A model generated the notes under the pieces. That model saw only the letters and a list, made by a program, of their open reading frames with translations, did not search any database and was not told where the DNA came from. Positions 54,561 to 63,905 of a DNA stretch of 64,000 nucleotides are shown piece after piece; within the stretch, counting starts at the first letter, position 1; each line of letters begins with the position of its first letter. The DNA lies in contig PBAL01000022.1 in assembly GCA_002715965.1 (NCBI GenBank), positions 6,683 through 70,682 of the forward strand, written 5' to 3'. Source of the stretch: Verrucomicrobiales bacterium (lineage in GTDB: Bacteria; Verrucomicrobiota; Verrucomicrobiia; Limisphaerales; JAYPXF01). The position numbers and the translations under genes are program-made.

Positions 54561-56993
54561 ATGTTCTCCCGGCTGATCGTTCTCGCATTATTCGCCCTTC
54601 CCACCCCGCTCCTCGCAAATCCTGTTTCCGTCTCCGGCAGGGCAGCACTCGCTCTTGGTGCGCTACATCCTGCGATCTCGCCTGACGGGAAACAAATCGC
54701 GGTTTCGTATCAAGGTTCCATAGGAATCGTGCCGGCAAATGGAGGAACGCTTCAATTACTTACCAAAGGCGCCGGATGGGACCTCCAGCCCACGTGGTCA
54801 CCTAACGGCAAATGGATCGCTTATCTGAGCGCACCAAGCTTCAGGATGGGGTCGGTGCACATCATCAACGCCGAGACGGGCGAGGAGAGAGCGATCCCGA
54901 AACGCGTCTCCGCCATGGGAAAGATCCAGTTTCATCCGGATGGAAAGCGAATTGTGGGCAAGCTGATTCATCGAGGCGTTCCGGTGATTCTTGCTTCGAT
55001 GGACATCGCCAGTGGAGACGTGAAACAGGTGTCCGGTTACGAGAACGTGTTTGGACGACGACGCGCAACCCATGCGCTTTCGCACGACGGCAAATCCTTC
55101 TTCTTCACCGAGCAGTTTGAGATTGCCGGCGAACAAGGCGGCTTTGACGGCCCGCAGGCCGACGTCTACCGGATACCACTGACCGGTGGAAAACCGGAGA
55201 AACTCTTTCAATGGCCGGCACGCATCTACGGCATGACTTCCACCAAGGATGGCTTGTATCTCGTCACCGATCGAGGCACGGCGCACAACGACATCTGGTT
55301 CATCCCCGGCAAAGAACCCCTTCGTGGAGCGAGGAAGCTCACCTTCGGTATTGCGGACGAAGATGCACCGTCGACGTCCGGTGCACTGCTTGCCTACACC
55401 GATAATCGTCACGGCGCCACCACCCTGGTCGTTCAGGATCGCGCAGGAGTCAGGCGTGAGGTTCGAATCAACAAGATCGATTTTGGGACACCGACCAAGC
55501 GGATGATCTTCCGTCTGCCTAAAGGAAAGGACACTGCGACCGAAGCCTGGCGCTATTCCGTGAAGCGCAAGAATGGCAAGTATCACTCACCACCCGGCAG
55601 CATGTATCACATCAGCGCAGGCCTTGGGCACTTTGTTCATCGCGGCGATCTTGAGATTGAACTTCCAGTCGGCGATTACGAAGTGCGGGTTTTCCGCGGA
55701 CCGGAATTTCACGCGGACCTGACGAACATCACTCTCTTTGAGAAGGGCAAGACACAGATTTTTCACGGTGCCATCACTCGCTGGATCGACATGCGGAAGC
55801 AGGGTTGGTACTCGGGCGAGAACCACATTCACGCGAACTACGGATACGGATCCTGGTACAACACGCCGCGCTCCATCTTCGACATGTGCGAAGCGGAAGA
55901 TCTGCACGTGAACAATCTCGTGGTTGCAAATTCAGACGGGGACGCAGTCTTCGATCGGGAATTCTTCCTGGGCAAACCAGACCCGCTTTCCACCTCCAAC
56001 ACATTGCTTTGGTGGAACGAGGAATATCGCAGCACCCTGTGGGGACACATGACGCTGTTTCATCTCAAGCAACTGGTTGAACCGATCTTTACGGGCTTCA
56101 AGAACACCACCAATCCCTGGGACATCCCGACCAATGGCGAAGTCGCGCGGCGCACCCGGTTGCAGAACGGTGTCGCCAGCTATACACACCCGACGAACAA
56201 CAAGCAGGATCCCTACGAGCACGCCTATTCGGGCAAGGGGCTGCCGGTGGACGCAGCGCTCGGGCTGATCGATTGCATCGACCTGATGGGCGTGGTTTAC
56301 GACAACGCCCTGCCATTCTGGTATCAGTTCCTGAACGCCGGCATTCGTCTTCCTGCTGCGGCCGGCACGGATTGCTTCCTCAACCGGGTCTACATGGCGC
56401 CTCCCGGTTGGGGCCGCGTTTACGTTCACCTGCCGGACGGATTCGATTACGCCGAATGGTGCGAAGGCGTGAAGCAAGGCCGCTCATTCGTAAGCAACGG
56501 TCCGATGTTGAACTTCACGGCTGAAGGCAAACAACTCGGTGACACGATTCGCCTGAACGCCCCGGGCAAGATCGCGGTGAAAGGGGATGTACGTTCCAAG
56601 TATCCGTTGGAAGCCCTCGAAGTGGTGTTCAATGGCAAGGTCGTCGAAAGCGGCCGTCTCGACGAACAGAATCGAAACGGCATGATCAAAACGGAGATTT
56701 CCGTGGAAAGCAGCGGCTGGGTTGCGTTGCGGGCCGCCGGCAAACCGGTCCGGTTCTGGCAGGGGCGTTCCCATTCGGCTCACACCAATCCAATCTGGGT
56801 GCATGTCACAGACCGGCCGATGGACACGAGTAAAAGCGCCAGGTATTTCCTCAAGTGGATCGACCGCCTTGAGGCCCATGCGAAGAAACGCGATCGTGTT
56901 CCCGAGGGAGAATGGGCGGACGTCCAAAAGCACCTGGATCTGGCGCGAGCGGTTTACCGGTCGAAGTTGAAGTTCTCTAGTGTGATTCGTTGA
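54561..56993 (+). CDS. TolB-like propeller with CehA/McbA-type (PHP) metallohydrolase domain
   Basis: An 810-residue secreted protein; signal peptide MFSRLIVLALFALPTPLLAN. Residues about 30-310 are TolB/WD40-like blades (HPAISPDGKQIAVSYQGS; DLQPTWSPNGKWIAYLSAPS). Residues about 400-700 form a PHP-type metallohydrolase: GWYSGENHIHANYGYG gives the first His pair, VASYTHPTNN and AAAGTDCFLNR supply further metal ligands. It belongs to a group of Planctomycetota and Verrucomicrobiota proteins of unknown substrate. The start is ATG 54561, preceded by a PHP-type fragment. Confidence 0.85.
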   Translation: MFSRLIVLALFALPTPLLANPVSVSGRAALALGALHPAISPDGKQIAVSYQGSIGIVPANGGTLQLLTKGAGWDLQPTWSPNGKWIAYLSAPSFRMGSVHIINAETGEERAIPKRVSAMGKIQFHPDGKRIVGKLIHRGVPVILASMDIASGDVKQVSGYENVFGRRRATHALSHDGKSFFFTEQFEIAGEQGGFDGPQADVYRIPLTGGKPEKLFQWPARIYGMTSTKDGLYLVTDRGTAHNDIWFIPGKEPLRGARKLTFGIADEDAPSTSGALLAYTDNRHGATTLVVQDRAGVRREVRINKIDFGTPTKRMIFRLPKGKDTATEAWRYSVKRKNGKYHSPPGSMYHISAGLGHFVHRGDLEIELPVGDYEVRVFRGPEFHADLTNITLFEKGKTQIFHGAITRWIDMRKQGWYSGENHIHANYGYGSWYNTPRSIFDMCEAEDLHVNNLVVANSDGDAVFDREFFLGKPDPLSTSNTLLWWNEEYRSTLWGHMTLFHLKQLVEPIFTGFKNTTNPWDIPTNGEVARRTRLQNGVASYTHPTNNKQDPYEHAYSGKGLPVDAALGLIDCIDLMGVVYDNALPFWYQFLNAGIRLPAAAGTDCFLNRVYMAPPGWGRVYVHLPDGFDYAEWCEGVKQGRSFVSNGPMLNFTAEGKQLGDTIRLNAPGKIAVKGDVRSKYPLEALEVVFNGKVVESGRLDEQNRNGMIKTEISVESSGWVALRAAGKPVRFWQGRSHSAHTNPIWVHVTDRPMDTSKSARYFLKWIDRLEAHAKKRDRVPEGEWADVQKHLDLARAVYRSKLKFSSVIR

Positions 56994-57063
56994 GAGGGCG
57001 AAAGCCGTATGGGATTAAATCTGGTGGTAATGGCGACAGAGATCTCAACTGAAACCGAATGTC

Positions 57064-57102
57064 TTCTCCCTCACCCTCAACCCCACTCCCGCCGGGAGAG
57101 GG
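57064..57102 (-). repeat. REP-like repeat, reverse-oriented relative of 50006-50049
   Basis: CTCCCTCACCCTCAACCCC, then ACTCCCGCCGGGAGAGGG: palindromic GC-rich unit between the TolB/PHP-like gene and mqnD. It is followed by a low-complexity TTGGAGCTCGGAGGTTGAGG stretch. Confidence 0.6.
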
Positions 57103-57153
57103 CTAATTGGAATTTGGAGCTCGGAGGTTGAGGCTTGAAGCTTGGTATCCTGC

Positions 57154-58005
57154 CTACTGCACAAACTCCAATTCCTCAATCGCCGGAACCAATCCCCGCT
57201 CCGCCCCTTTGCTCAGGAACAACCGAATGGCTTCCCGACCGCGTTCTCCGTAGTCACGCGTCCAGTCATTCACATACATCCCGACAAAACGATCGGCCAA
57301 GCCTTCGTCCAATCCGCGGCCGAACTGCAACGCGTATTTCACCGCCTCCTCGCGATGATCGAGGCTGTAGCCGATGCTTTCTTCGAGGATCTTCGAAATC
57401 ACACTTCGTTCCTCCGCAGGAATCTGTTTGTTGATCACGTTGCCGCCGAGCGGGAGCGGCAATCCCTCGTTCTCCGATTTCCACCAAGCGCCGAAGTCGG
57501 CGCAGAGCTGCAGTCCGGCATCTTCGTACGTCAACTGGCCTTCGTGTATGATCAGCCCCACCTCGGCTTCACCACGGTTCACCACATCGAAGATTTCGTC
57601 GAAGGGAACGACGATGTAATCCAATTCATCGGCCTTCGTATCGAGGAAAATTTGAAGGGCCAAAAACGCGCTCGTCATCTTACCCGGCACGGCGATCCTG
57701 CGTTTCGCAATCTCAGCGGATGTGAGCTTCGCCTTCGCTACGAGCATCGGCCCGTAACCGTCACCCATGCTGGCACCGCTGGGCAGCAGGGCATACTTGT
57801 CGGCCACATAGGGGTAGGCATGGATACTGATCGCGGAGATGTCCAACTCCCCGTGCGTGGCGCGCTCATTCAGGGTCTGGATGTCCTGCAGGATATGCTC
57901 AAACTCATACCCGTGCTGAGGGATCAGATCCTTCGCCATCGCGTAAAACATGAACGCGTCGTCCGGATCCGGCGAGTGTCCCAGCTTCAGCTTCCGATTT
58001 TGCAT
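57154..58005 (-). CDS. mqnD: 1,4-dihydroxy-6-naphthoate synthase, futalosine pathway
   Basis: A 283-residue cytoplasmic enzyme of menaquinone synthesis by the futalosine route. The start is ATG 58005, MQNRKLKLGHSPDPDDAFMF (family SPDPDD motif). ISAISIHAYPYVADKYALLP, VAVPGKMTSAFLALQIF-type glycine-loop (IAVPGKMTSAFLAL) and EVGLIIHEGQLTYEDAGLQL place it with MqnD rather than MqnA. The other mqn genes are not in the window. Single gene. Confidence 0.92.
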   Translation of the reverse strand: MQNRKLKLGHSPDPDDAFMFYAMAKDLIPQHGYEFEHILQDIQTLNERATHGELDISAISIHAYPYVADKYALLPSGASMGDGYGPMLVAKAKLTSAEIAKRRIAVPGKMTSAFLALQIFLDTKADELDYIVVPFDEIFDVVNRGEAEVGLIIHEGQLTYEDAGLQLCADFGAWWKSENEGLPLPLGGNVINKQIPAEERSVISKILEESIGYSLDHREEAVKYALQFGRGLDEGLADRFVGMYVNDWTRDYGERGREAIRLFLSKGAERGLVPAIEELEFVQ

Positions 58006-58172
58006 GCGCGGGACTTAGTGCCTAACGATTCCCTTGTCCAGAGCAACAATGCGGAATATGTCCGGAAACCGCTGTTTGGGGTGAATTCCGCAGTGGAATC
58101 GCCGGGTCCTTGCCTGACCCGACGTTGGCCGCCGAATACACCGTCAATGGGTTTGGAACCAGAAGACCGGGC

Positions 58173-58472
58173 ATGAAACAACCAATTCTGAATTATTTCC
58201 GGGGAACTGCGCTCGCGTGTTGGGCGCTATTGCAAATTCAATTGAGCGCAGGAGCCGCGCAGCTCGAAGCCACCATTGCCGGCACACCGGCCAATCACCA
58301 GATCAGCTGGACATCGAAGCTCTCGCACGATCACTCGATCCTGTTGAACGACGACCTGATGACCTGAATCGATTCGGGCATCCTGGCTGCGGGCACGGGA
58401 GGAACCTTGAGCAGTTCGTTCACGGCGAACGTTCCGCAACGTTTATATCAGGTGCGGGAATCTTCGAGCACG
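58173..58472 (+). pseudogene. Secreted-protein remnant (signal peptide joined to C-terminal tail)
   Basis: ATG 58173 opens a good signal peptide (NYFRGTALACWALLQIQLSA). The frame continues HDHSILLNDDLMT and then hits TGA at 58365, where the family tail would have TGG (W). Beyond it the same frame reads IDSGILAAGTGGTLSSSFTA and VPQRLYQVRES, the style of C-terminal tails common in secreted proteins of this phylum. So most of the gene body is missing and a nonsense change has followed. It overlaps the start of the next frame. Confidence 0.65.
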
Positions 58473-59425
58473 GTGAACATTACAGGCCGGAACTACAGAT
58501 CCTCAGTCCTGAAAGCGGGATCGCGTCCGGGCTGGAGATGGAATCGGGCGTTCTGCTGACGACAGGCGACCATGCACTTTGGAACGGCGGTGACGACGGA
58601 CCTGACGAAGACTTCGAGGAGAGGGAATGGAATCAACAGGGTGATATCGAGTTGGAGACTCGGATTGCCGGGCAATACACGCGCGAGGCCACTTCGCTGG
58701 AGTTCGATGTATTCTGTCAGAACAGCCAATTGGAGATTCAGTATCAATTCGGTTCCGAGGAATACCCCGAGTTCGTCAATTTCTTCAACGACGGCTTCAT
58801 GATGACCGTTGACGGCGTGCTGGTGCCCTTCGTTCCCGACTGCTCGGGGATCGTTGCGGTCAACTCGATCAACGACATTGTTCCAATCAACGATCATCTC
58901 TATCTCGATGACGACGACGTCATCGATTTCCGGCTTCCCGTCCTGGAGGAAAAGTTGGACGTGCCTCCATCGATGCAGTTTGAGAAATCGCACAATGTTG
59001 ATTTGTTGAAGCACGAGTGCGACTGCGCGGAACGGTCTTATAAGAGGCAGTTTCTTCCCGCCGGCTCGCTCGGTCGCGCCCACAAGCACATGGTGAAGGC
59101 CTTGGATGCGCCGGACATTGAGAAGCAGATTCCAAGGCTCGAATGGAACGGAAAACTCTTCGAACTCATCCGCGTGCATTCGGACATGAACAAGAGCCTG
59201 GAGCCACTGCCGAGCTGGAAATTGCTCAAGGCAGAGGCGTTCGAGTGCGTGGTTTCATGGGGCGACCGCGAATGGTGCCACGTCTACGCCAACGGAGAAA
59301 ACGGCGTGCTGGAACGGTTCGGGTATCACCTGGAGCAGGATCGCTGGGCTTATGGCACAACGCCTCCGGGCGTCGAGTCCGTGACCCGCCACCTCACCGA
59401 TCCCGAGGCATTGGCAGGCGCGTAA
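58217..59425 (+). pseudogene. Chimera: choice-of-anchor L domain joined to an unrelated C-terminus
   Basis: An open frame of 402 codons; the first 65 or so have no similarity because they run out of frame over the preceding remnant. From about 58427 it reads SATFISGAGIFEHGEHY, ESGVLLTTGD, IQYQFGSEEYPEFVNFFNDG and FMMTVDGVLVP, a choice-of-anchor L domain found in secreted surface proteins, but without a signal peptide in frame. From about 58940 the sequence changes to an unrelated, more charged protein (RQFLPAGSLGRAHKHMVKAL; EAFECVVSWGDREWCHVYAN). I do not recognise that part. The whole locus is probably two gene ends joined by deletion. Confidence 0.6.
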
Positions 59426-59436
59426 CGCAGCCTTCA

Positions 59437-60972
59437 TTACCGCTTCATCAGTGCTCGGTAGGTCAGTTCGGCCCGCTCGTCAACCGCTCCACGCGCGGTG
59501 AGCAATCCAATCAACAATGCAATCCCGAAGCCGATCGGCCAGAACCAGACACTGAACCACTCGGACCTCGCGTACATCAACCAGATGGTGATGCCCGCGC
59601 CAAGCAAAGCCCCGACAAACACCCCCGCCGGGCGAGCGCGACGCACGAAGAACGCAAGGATGAACACCGCCAGCAACGGCCCGCCAAAGCCGGCGGTCAG
59701 CTTCTTGCCGATCGCAAATACATCTCCAAGGTCACCGACGAGGCACGCCAACCCGACCGCGATCGCCCCGATCACAAAGACCAGCACCCTGATGAGGATG
59801 ACATCCCGTTTGTCGTCGTCCGGTTTCCAATGAGGGAACAATCGATCGCGGAAGTCCGTGATCAATGCCGTCGTCACCGAGTGAATCCCCGAGTCAATGC
59901 TGGACATGATGGCCGCCATCAACGCGGCCAGGAACAGGCCGATCATGCCGGGCGGGAAATGAAGGCGCACGAATTGGGGCATAGCCTTGTCCGACAGATT
60001 GTTTTCCCGCACCAAATCTGCAGCGTTCGCCGGATCGGCCACTTCGATCTTCTGCTCGTGGAGAACGGGCAACAGCTCCGAGGGGTGCTTGTCGAAATAG
60101 CCGTAAAGACCGATGCCGATCAGCAGGAGACCGGGAACTACAATCCACATTCCGGCGAGATTGAGCCAGGCGCCTCGTTGTGCAGTACGTTCGGAATCGG
60201 CGGCAATGTAACGTTGCACGGCGACCTGGTCCGCGCCGAAGGCAGACAAGGCTTCCAGGAACACGCCGATCAGAATCGCCCAACTGCCCATGCTCAAGGT
60301 CATCGACAGCTCGAAATTGACCATGATTCCGTCCCGTCCGCTGAAGTAGTGATCGGTGAATTCTCCCGCACTCATCCCGCTTTTCGACACGATCAGGAAC
60401 AGGGTGATTCCGATCGTGAGCGCGAAGATGAAGAATTGAATCACGTCCGTCCACATCACCGCGCGCAAGCCACCGATGATGGTGTAAACGATGGCCACCA
60501 ATCCGAGTACGATGATCACATGGATTTGTTCGACTCCCGCCACCGTCGAAACCACCAGCGACGCTGCGTAGGTCGCCGAGGCCATCCAGGCAATTCGCAG
60601 CAGGATGAACAAGCCACTCGCAAGACAGCGGATGGATACGTGAAATCGTTTCTCCAGATAATGGTAAGCGGTCTCGCACTCAAGCCGCCGAAAAACCGGA
60701 ATAAAAACGTAGGCAACGACGGGAGTCATCAGCGTGAAGGTGACCAGGGAAAGCCCGATCAAGAGCGTTCCGCCGAACGCAGCTGAGGGATAAAACACGA
60801 AGCTGTTCGACGAAAACAAGGTGGCCATCACACTCAGCCCGACCGCCAGCCACCCCATCGCGCCACTGGCGGTGAAGAACTCCTTGCGCGACTGCGAGCG
60901 ACCGAACCAGAAACCAAGACCCAGCGTGAAGACCAGGTAACCAATGATTACGACGTAATCCAGCGCGTGCAC
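59437..60972 (-). CDS. Sodium:solute symporter (SSS family)
   Basis: A 511-residue inner-membrane transporter with about thirteen hydrophobic helices. The first helix is ALDYVVIIGYLVFTLGLGFW. SATLFSSNSF-type sodium site: ATLFSSNSFVFYPSAAFGGT near 50; the SSS signature region is GGLRAVMWTDVIQFFIFALT near 175. MAAIMSSIDSGIHSVTTALI near 340 is the helix 8 sodium-binding segment. The solute is probably a sugar or sugar acid released by the extracellular hydrolases, but that is inference. It diverges from the secreted hydrolase at 61062, with 89 bp between starts. Confidence 0.92.
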   Translation of the reverse strand: MHALDYVVIIGYLVFTLGLGFWFGRSQSRKEFFTASGAMGWLAVGLSVMATLFSSNSFVFYPSAAFGGTLLIGLSLVTFTLMTPVVAYVFIPVFRRLECETAYHYLEKRFHVSIRCLASGLFILLRIAWMASATYAASLVVSTVAGVEQIHVIIVLGLVAIVYTIIGGLRAVMWTDVIQFFIFALTIGITLFLIVSKSGMSAGEFTDHYFSGRDGIMVNFELSMTLSMGSWAILIGVFLEALSAFGADQVAVQRYIAADSERTAQRGAWLNLAGMWIVVPGLLLIGIGLYGYFDKHPSELLPVLHEQKIEVADPANAADLVRENNLSDKAMPQFVRLHFPPGMIGLFLAALMAAIMSSIDSGIHSVTTALITDFRDRLFPHWKPDDDKRDVILIRVLVFVIGAIAVGLACLVGDLGDVFAIGKKLTAGFGGPLLAVFILAFFVRRARPAGVFVGALLGAGITIWLMYARSEWFSVWFWPIGFGIALLIGLLTARGAVDERAELTYRALMKR

Positions 60973-61061
60973 AAAACTTGGTAGCCCGTCCGCAGTTGAT
61001 GCTCAATGACGAAACGGCACAATCGAATTGATGTCGCGTTTCCAGCATACCAATCTCCCGT

Positions 61062-62384
61062 ATGCGAACGATTCTGCTCCTTTGCCTCAGCACACTGATT
61101 ACTTCGGCCCAGAAGCCGCCATACGACAAGCCACCCGCGGTTGAGCCTCCCTACTATCGGGTGCGTTATGAGGCATCGAACAAGCCTGGCGAACTGATCT
61201 TCCCCGTTCAATACACCGTCTGGATACCCGCGGGCGTAAAGAACTTGCGCGGGCTGGTCGTGCACCAACACGGCTGCGGGGAAGGTTCCTGCAAGTCAGG
61301 ACAAACCGGCGCGTTTGACCTGCATTGGCAGGCTCTGGCAAAGAAACACGATTGCGCATTGCTCGCGCCCTCCTACGAACAGCCACAGAAGGCAAATTGC
61401 CAGATGTGGTGCGATCCGCGAAACGGATCCAGCAAGGCGTTTCGACAGGCTCTGTCTGATTTAGGCAGGCAATGCGGACATCCGGAACTGAACGAGGTTC
61501 CGTGGGCGCTTTGGGGTCACAGCGGTGGTGGACATTGGGCGGGTGGCATGGTGTTTCTCCATGCGGAACGCGTTGTCGCGGCTTGGTTGCGATCCGGTGT
61601 TCCCCTGATTCAGCCCAATCCCGAGCGCCCTGAAATCAAGCCTTACGATATCCCGGCAAACGCTCTCGCCGTCCCGATCATGTGCAATCCCGGCACCAAG
61701 GAAGGCGTGACGGTAAAGGACGGACGTTTCGCCCGCGTCTGGCCGGCCAACGAACTCTACTTCAGAGCGATGCGCGGCCGGGGCTCACTGATTGGCGTCG
61801 CGGTCGATCCGCTTAGTGCTCACGAATGCGGCAACCAACGCTACATGGCGATCCCTTGGCTGGATGCCTGCCTGACAGCACGCCTGTCCGCGAAGAACGG
61901 CCAGGCCATGAAACCGATGCCCGCCGGCAAAGCATGGCTGGCTCCGTTGCTCGGAAAAAAAGCCACTCCGCGAAAGAAGTTCGAGGGCGACGAGAAGACC
62001 TCCGTGTGGTTGCCGAATCGCGCAATTGCCATGGCCTGGCAGCGCTATGTGGAAGACACGGCGATCCCGGACAACACCCCGCCTCCAGCTCCAACAAATC
62101 TTCGCGTCAACGGAAACCGGCTGACTTGGTCCGCGGAAGCTGATTTGGAAAGCGGTCTGGCGAAATTCACCATCGAGCGCGACGGAAAACAGATCGCGAC
62201 CGTTCCCGACGATGCGAAAAATCGCTTCGGTCGTCCCATCTTCCAGGGACTTCAATACAGTGACACGCCCACCGTCCCGCTCGCGCGTATGGAATTTGTG
62301 GATGAAACCGCCAAGCCAGGTGTGCGGCACAGGTATCGCGTATTCAGCGTGAACACCGCCGGTCTCGAGACACCTTCGAGATAA
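61062..62384 (+). CDS. Secreted alpha/beta-hydrolase with fibronectin-like C-terminus
   Basis: A 440-residue exported protein; short signal peptide [17 protein letters not shown]. The alpha/beta-hydrolase core has [20 protein letters not shown] (oxyanion hole, Cys-rich) and [18 protein letters not shown] near 150 with the nucleophile Ser. Residues about 345-440 ([20 protein letters not shown]) form an Fn3-like domain common in secreted enzymes of this phylum. Substrate unknown. It overlaps by one base, or nearly so, the possible ATA-initiated remnant downstream. Confidence 0.82.
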   Translation: MRTILLLCLSTLITSAQKPPYDKPPAVEPPYYRVRYEASNKPGELIFPVQYTVWIPAGVKNLRGLVVHQHGCGEGSCKSGQTGAFDLHWQALAKKHDCALLAPSYEQPQKANCQMWCDPRNGSSKAFRQALSDLGRQCGHPELNEVPWALWGHSGGGHWAGGMVFLHAERVVAAWLRSGVPLIQPNPERPEIKPYDIPANALAVPIMCNPGTKEGVTVKDGRFARVWPANELYFRAMRGRGSLIGVAVDPLSAHECGNQRYMAIPWLDACLTARLSAKNGQAMKPMPAGKAWLAPLLGKKATPRKKFEGDEKTSVWLPNRAIAMAWQRYVEDTAIPDNTPPPAPTNLRVNGNRLTWSAEADLESGLAKFTIERDGKQIATVPDDAKNRFGRPIFQGLQYSDTPTVPLARMEFVDETAKPGVRHRYRVFSVNTAGLETPSR

Positions 62385-62726
62385 GGCGACTCACCGTTGT
62401 TTTCTCAGCAGCCCTGCTGGCCGGCGGATGTGGATGAGCTGAAGGCGTATCTGTTGGAGCGGAATTCTGATACCAACGCGATCGCGCTGCTCATCGATCC
62501 GCTTCGCAGGGGTGATATCGTGCTTGTCTGGCAAGGCGCGCTTTCCGATGTCGGCGATGCGAGTGAGAAATTCCTACTCGGCTATGAGAAGAACACTCCA
62601 AGGTCTGGGGGATACATGGTCACGGGCGGGGGATTCGTTCGGCAGATAAGTGCAGAGGAGTTTGCGGAATACAAACCATTGCCAAAGCAGCTGGTGAGCG
62701 TGCCTGACGACAAGGACAAGAAGTAG
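62381..62726 (+). pseudogene. Degraded lipoprotein gene
   Basis: From an ATA at 62381 overlapping the previous stop, one frame reads [17 protein letters not shown], a lipoprotein signal, then TGA. Another frame from TTG 62397 gives 109 residues (DVDELKAYLLERNSDTNAIA; GYMVTGGGFVRQISAEEFAE) that look like a mature protein end. A frame change within the first 60 bp is therefore likely, as is loss of the ATG (ATA for ATG would restore an ATGA overlap). I do not recognise the mature part. Confidence 0.45.
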
Positions 62727-62756
62727 AAAATGGCGAAGCGATCAGTGCCCAGCTGT

Positions 62757-63818
62757 TCAGCCGCCCAACTCACTCAGCTTCGCCGAAGCCTTCCCACCGG
62801 CGATCACGCCTTTCGCCAGCTCAATCCCCGCCCCGATCGAATCCGCTGCCCCGGCAACAAACAGGGCTGCTCCGGCGTTCACCAGGACCGCATCCGCCTT
62901 CGCACCACCAATTTCGCCGCAGAGAATCCCCCGGGTCGTGACCGCGTTTGCCTCTGCATCTCCACCTTCCAGATCGGACAACTGGGCATCGTCAATTCCC
63001 AAGTCCGTCGGCGACAGCTTCGAAACCGAAAATCCCTTGTCCTGATAAAACTCCGCAACCGTCGTGGTGCCAAGGGTGGAGATTTCGTCCATGTGACGTT
63101 CGTCGCCTTCGATCGCACCGCTCACCACCATCCCGCGACGGATGCCCAGTGACTGCAATACTTTCGCCAAGGGTTCGCACAGCGCGGGATTAGGTACGCC
63201 GACCAATTGCGCGCTCGGGCGCGCCGGATTCAACATCGGCCCCAAGAAATTAAAAATCGTCCTCTGCCCCCGCTCCGCGCAGACCTTCCGCGCAGGAACG
63301 ATGTTCTTGAAGGCCGGATGATACACCGGCGCGAAGAGGAACGCGAATCCCTTGTCCTTGATCGACGTCGCTGCATCCGCCGGCGAGAGATCCGTGGGAA
63401 TGCCCAAGGCCCCGAGCACATCCGAACTTCCCGACTTCGACGTGATCGCGCGATTTCCATGCTTGGCCACCTTTACTCCTGCGGCTGCGACGAGGATTGC
63501 CACCGTCGTAGAGATGTTGAAGGTGTCCAGCTTGTCTCCACCAGTGCCACAAACGTCGACGATCTCCCCCTTTCTGGTTTCAACATCCAGAATCACTTCC
63601 GTCGCCCGCTCCCGCAATTCCCGCGCAAACGCAGCGATTTCCTCCGTCGACTCGCCCTTGTCCGCGAGTGCGATCAAAAAGTCCGCCTTCACCTCCGGCT
63701 CGATGTTTTCATACATCAAGGCCGTGATCGCCGAGCACACCTGGTCCTCATTCAGGTCGTTTCCTTCCGAAACTAGCTTTGTGAATTCCTGTAGCACGTC
63801 TGCGACAATAGGAACCAC
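62757..63818 (-). CDS. trpD: Anthranilate phosphoribosyltransferase
   Basis: Second step of tryptophan synthesis: anthranilate plus PRPP. A 353-residue cytoplasmic enzyme. The PRPP motif is IVDVCGTGGDKLDTFNIST near 85-103. KHGNRAITSKSGSSDVLGAL is the family's anthranilate/metal region. GPMLNPARPSAQLVGV and MVVSGAIEGDERHMDEISTL complete it. The start is GTG 63818 (MVPIVADVLQEF); GTG 63797 is an alternative. No other trp gene is visible nearby. Divergent from the SDR gene with 87 bp between. Confidence 0.96.
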   Translation of the reverse strand: MVPIVADVLQEFTKLVSEGNDLNEDQVCSAITALMYENIEPEVKADFLIALADKGESTEEIAAFARELRERATEVILDVETRKGEIVDVCGTGGDKLDTFNISTTVAILVAAAGVKVAKHGNRAITSKSGSSDVLGALGIPTDLSPADAATSIKDKGFAFLFAPVYHPAFKNIVPARKVCAERGQRTIFNFLGPMLNPARPSAQLVGVPNPALCEPLAKVLQSLGIRRGMVVSGAIEGDERHMDEISTLGTTTVAEFYQDKGFSVSKLSPTDLGIDDAQLSDLEGGDAEANAVTTRGILCGEIGGAKADAVLVNAGAALFVAGAADSIGAGIELAKGVIAGGKASAKLSELGG

Positions 63819-63905
63819 CCCTCTCGAATAAAGACAAAACTATGCACATCACTCGGTGAGATCCCCGACTTCCCAATCTCACGCGAACTCGCTTTAATCC
63901 CGCCC

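Noticed and set aside
57142..58176. 344-codon plus-strand frame over mqnD
   Set aside because: Opposite mqnD, which matches its family from end to end.
59143..60786. 547-codon plus-strand frame over the symporter
   Set aside because: Very polar mirror of a membrane protein gene on the other strand; no start signal or family.
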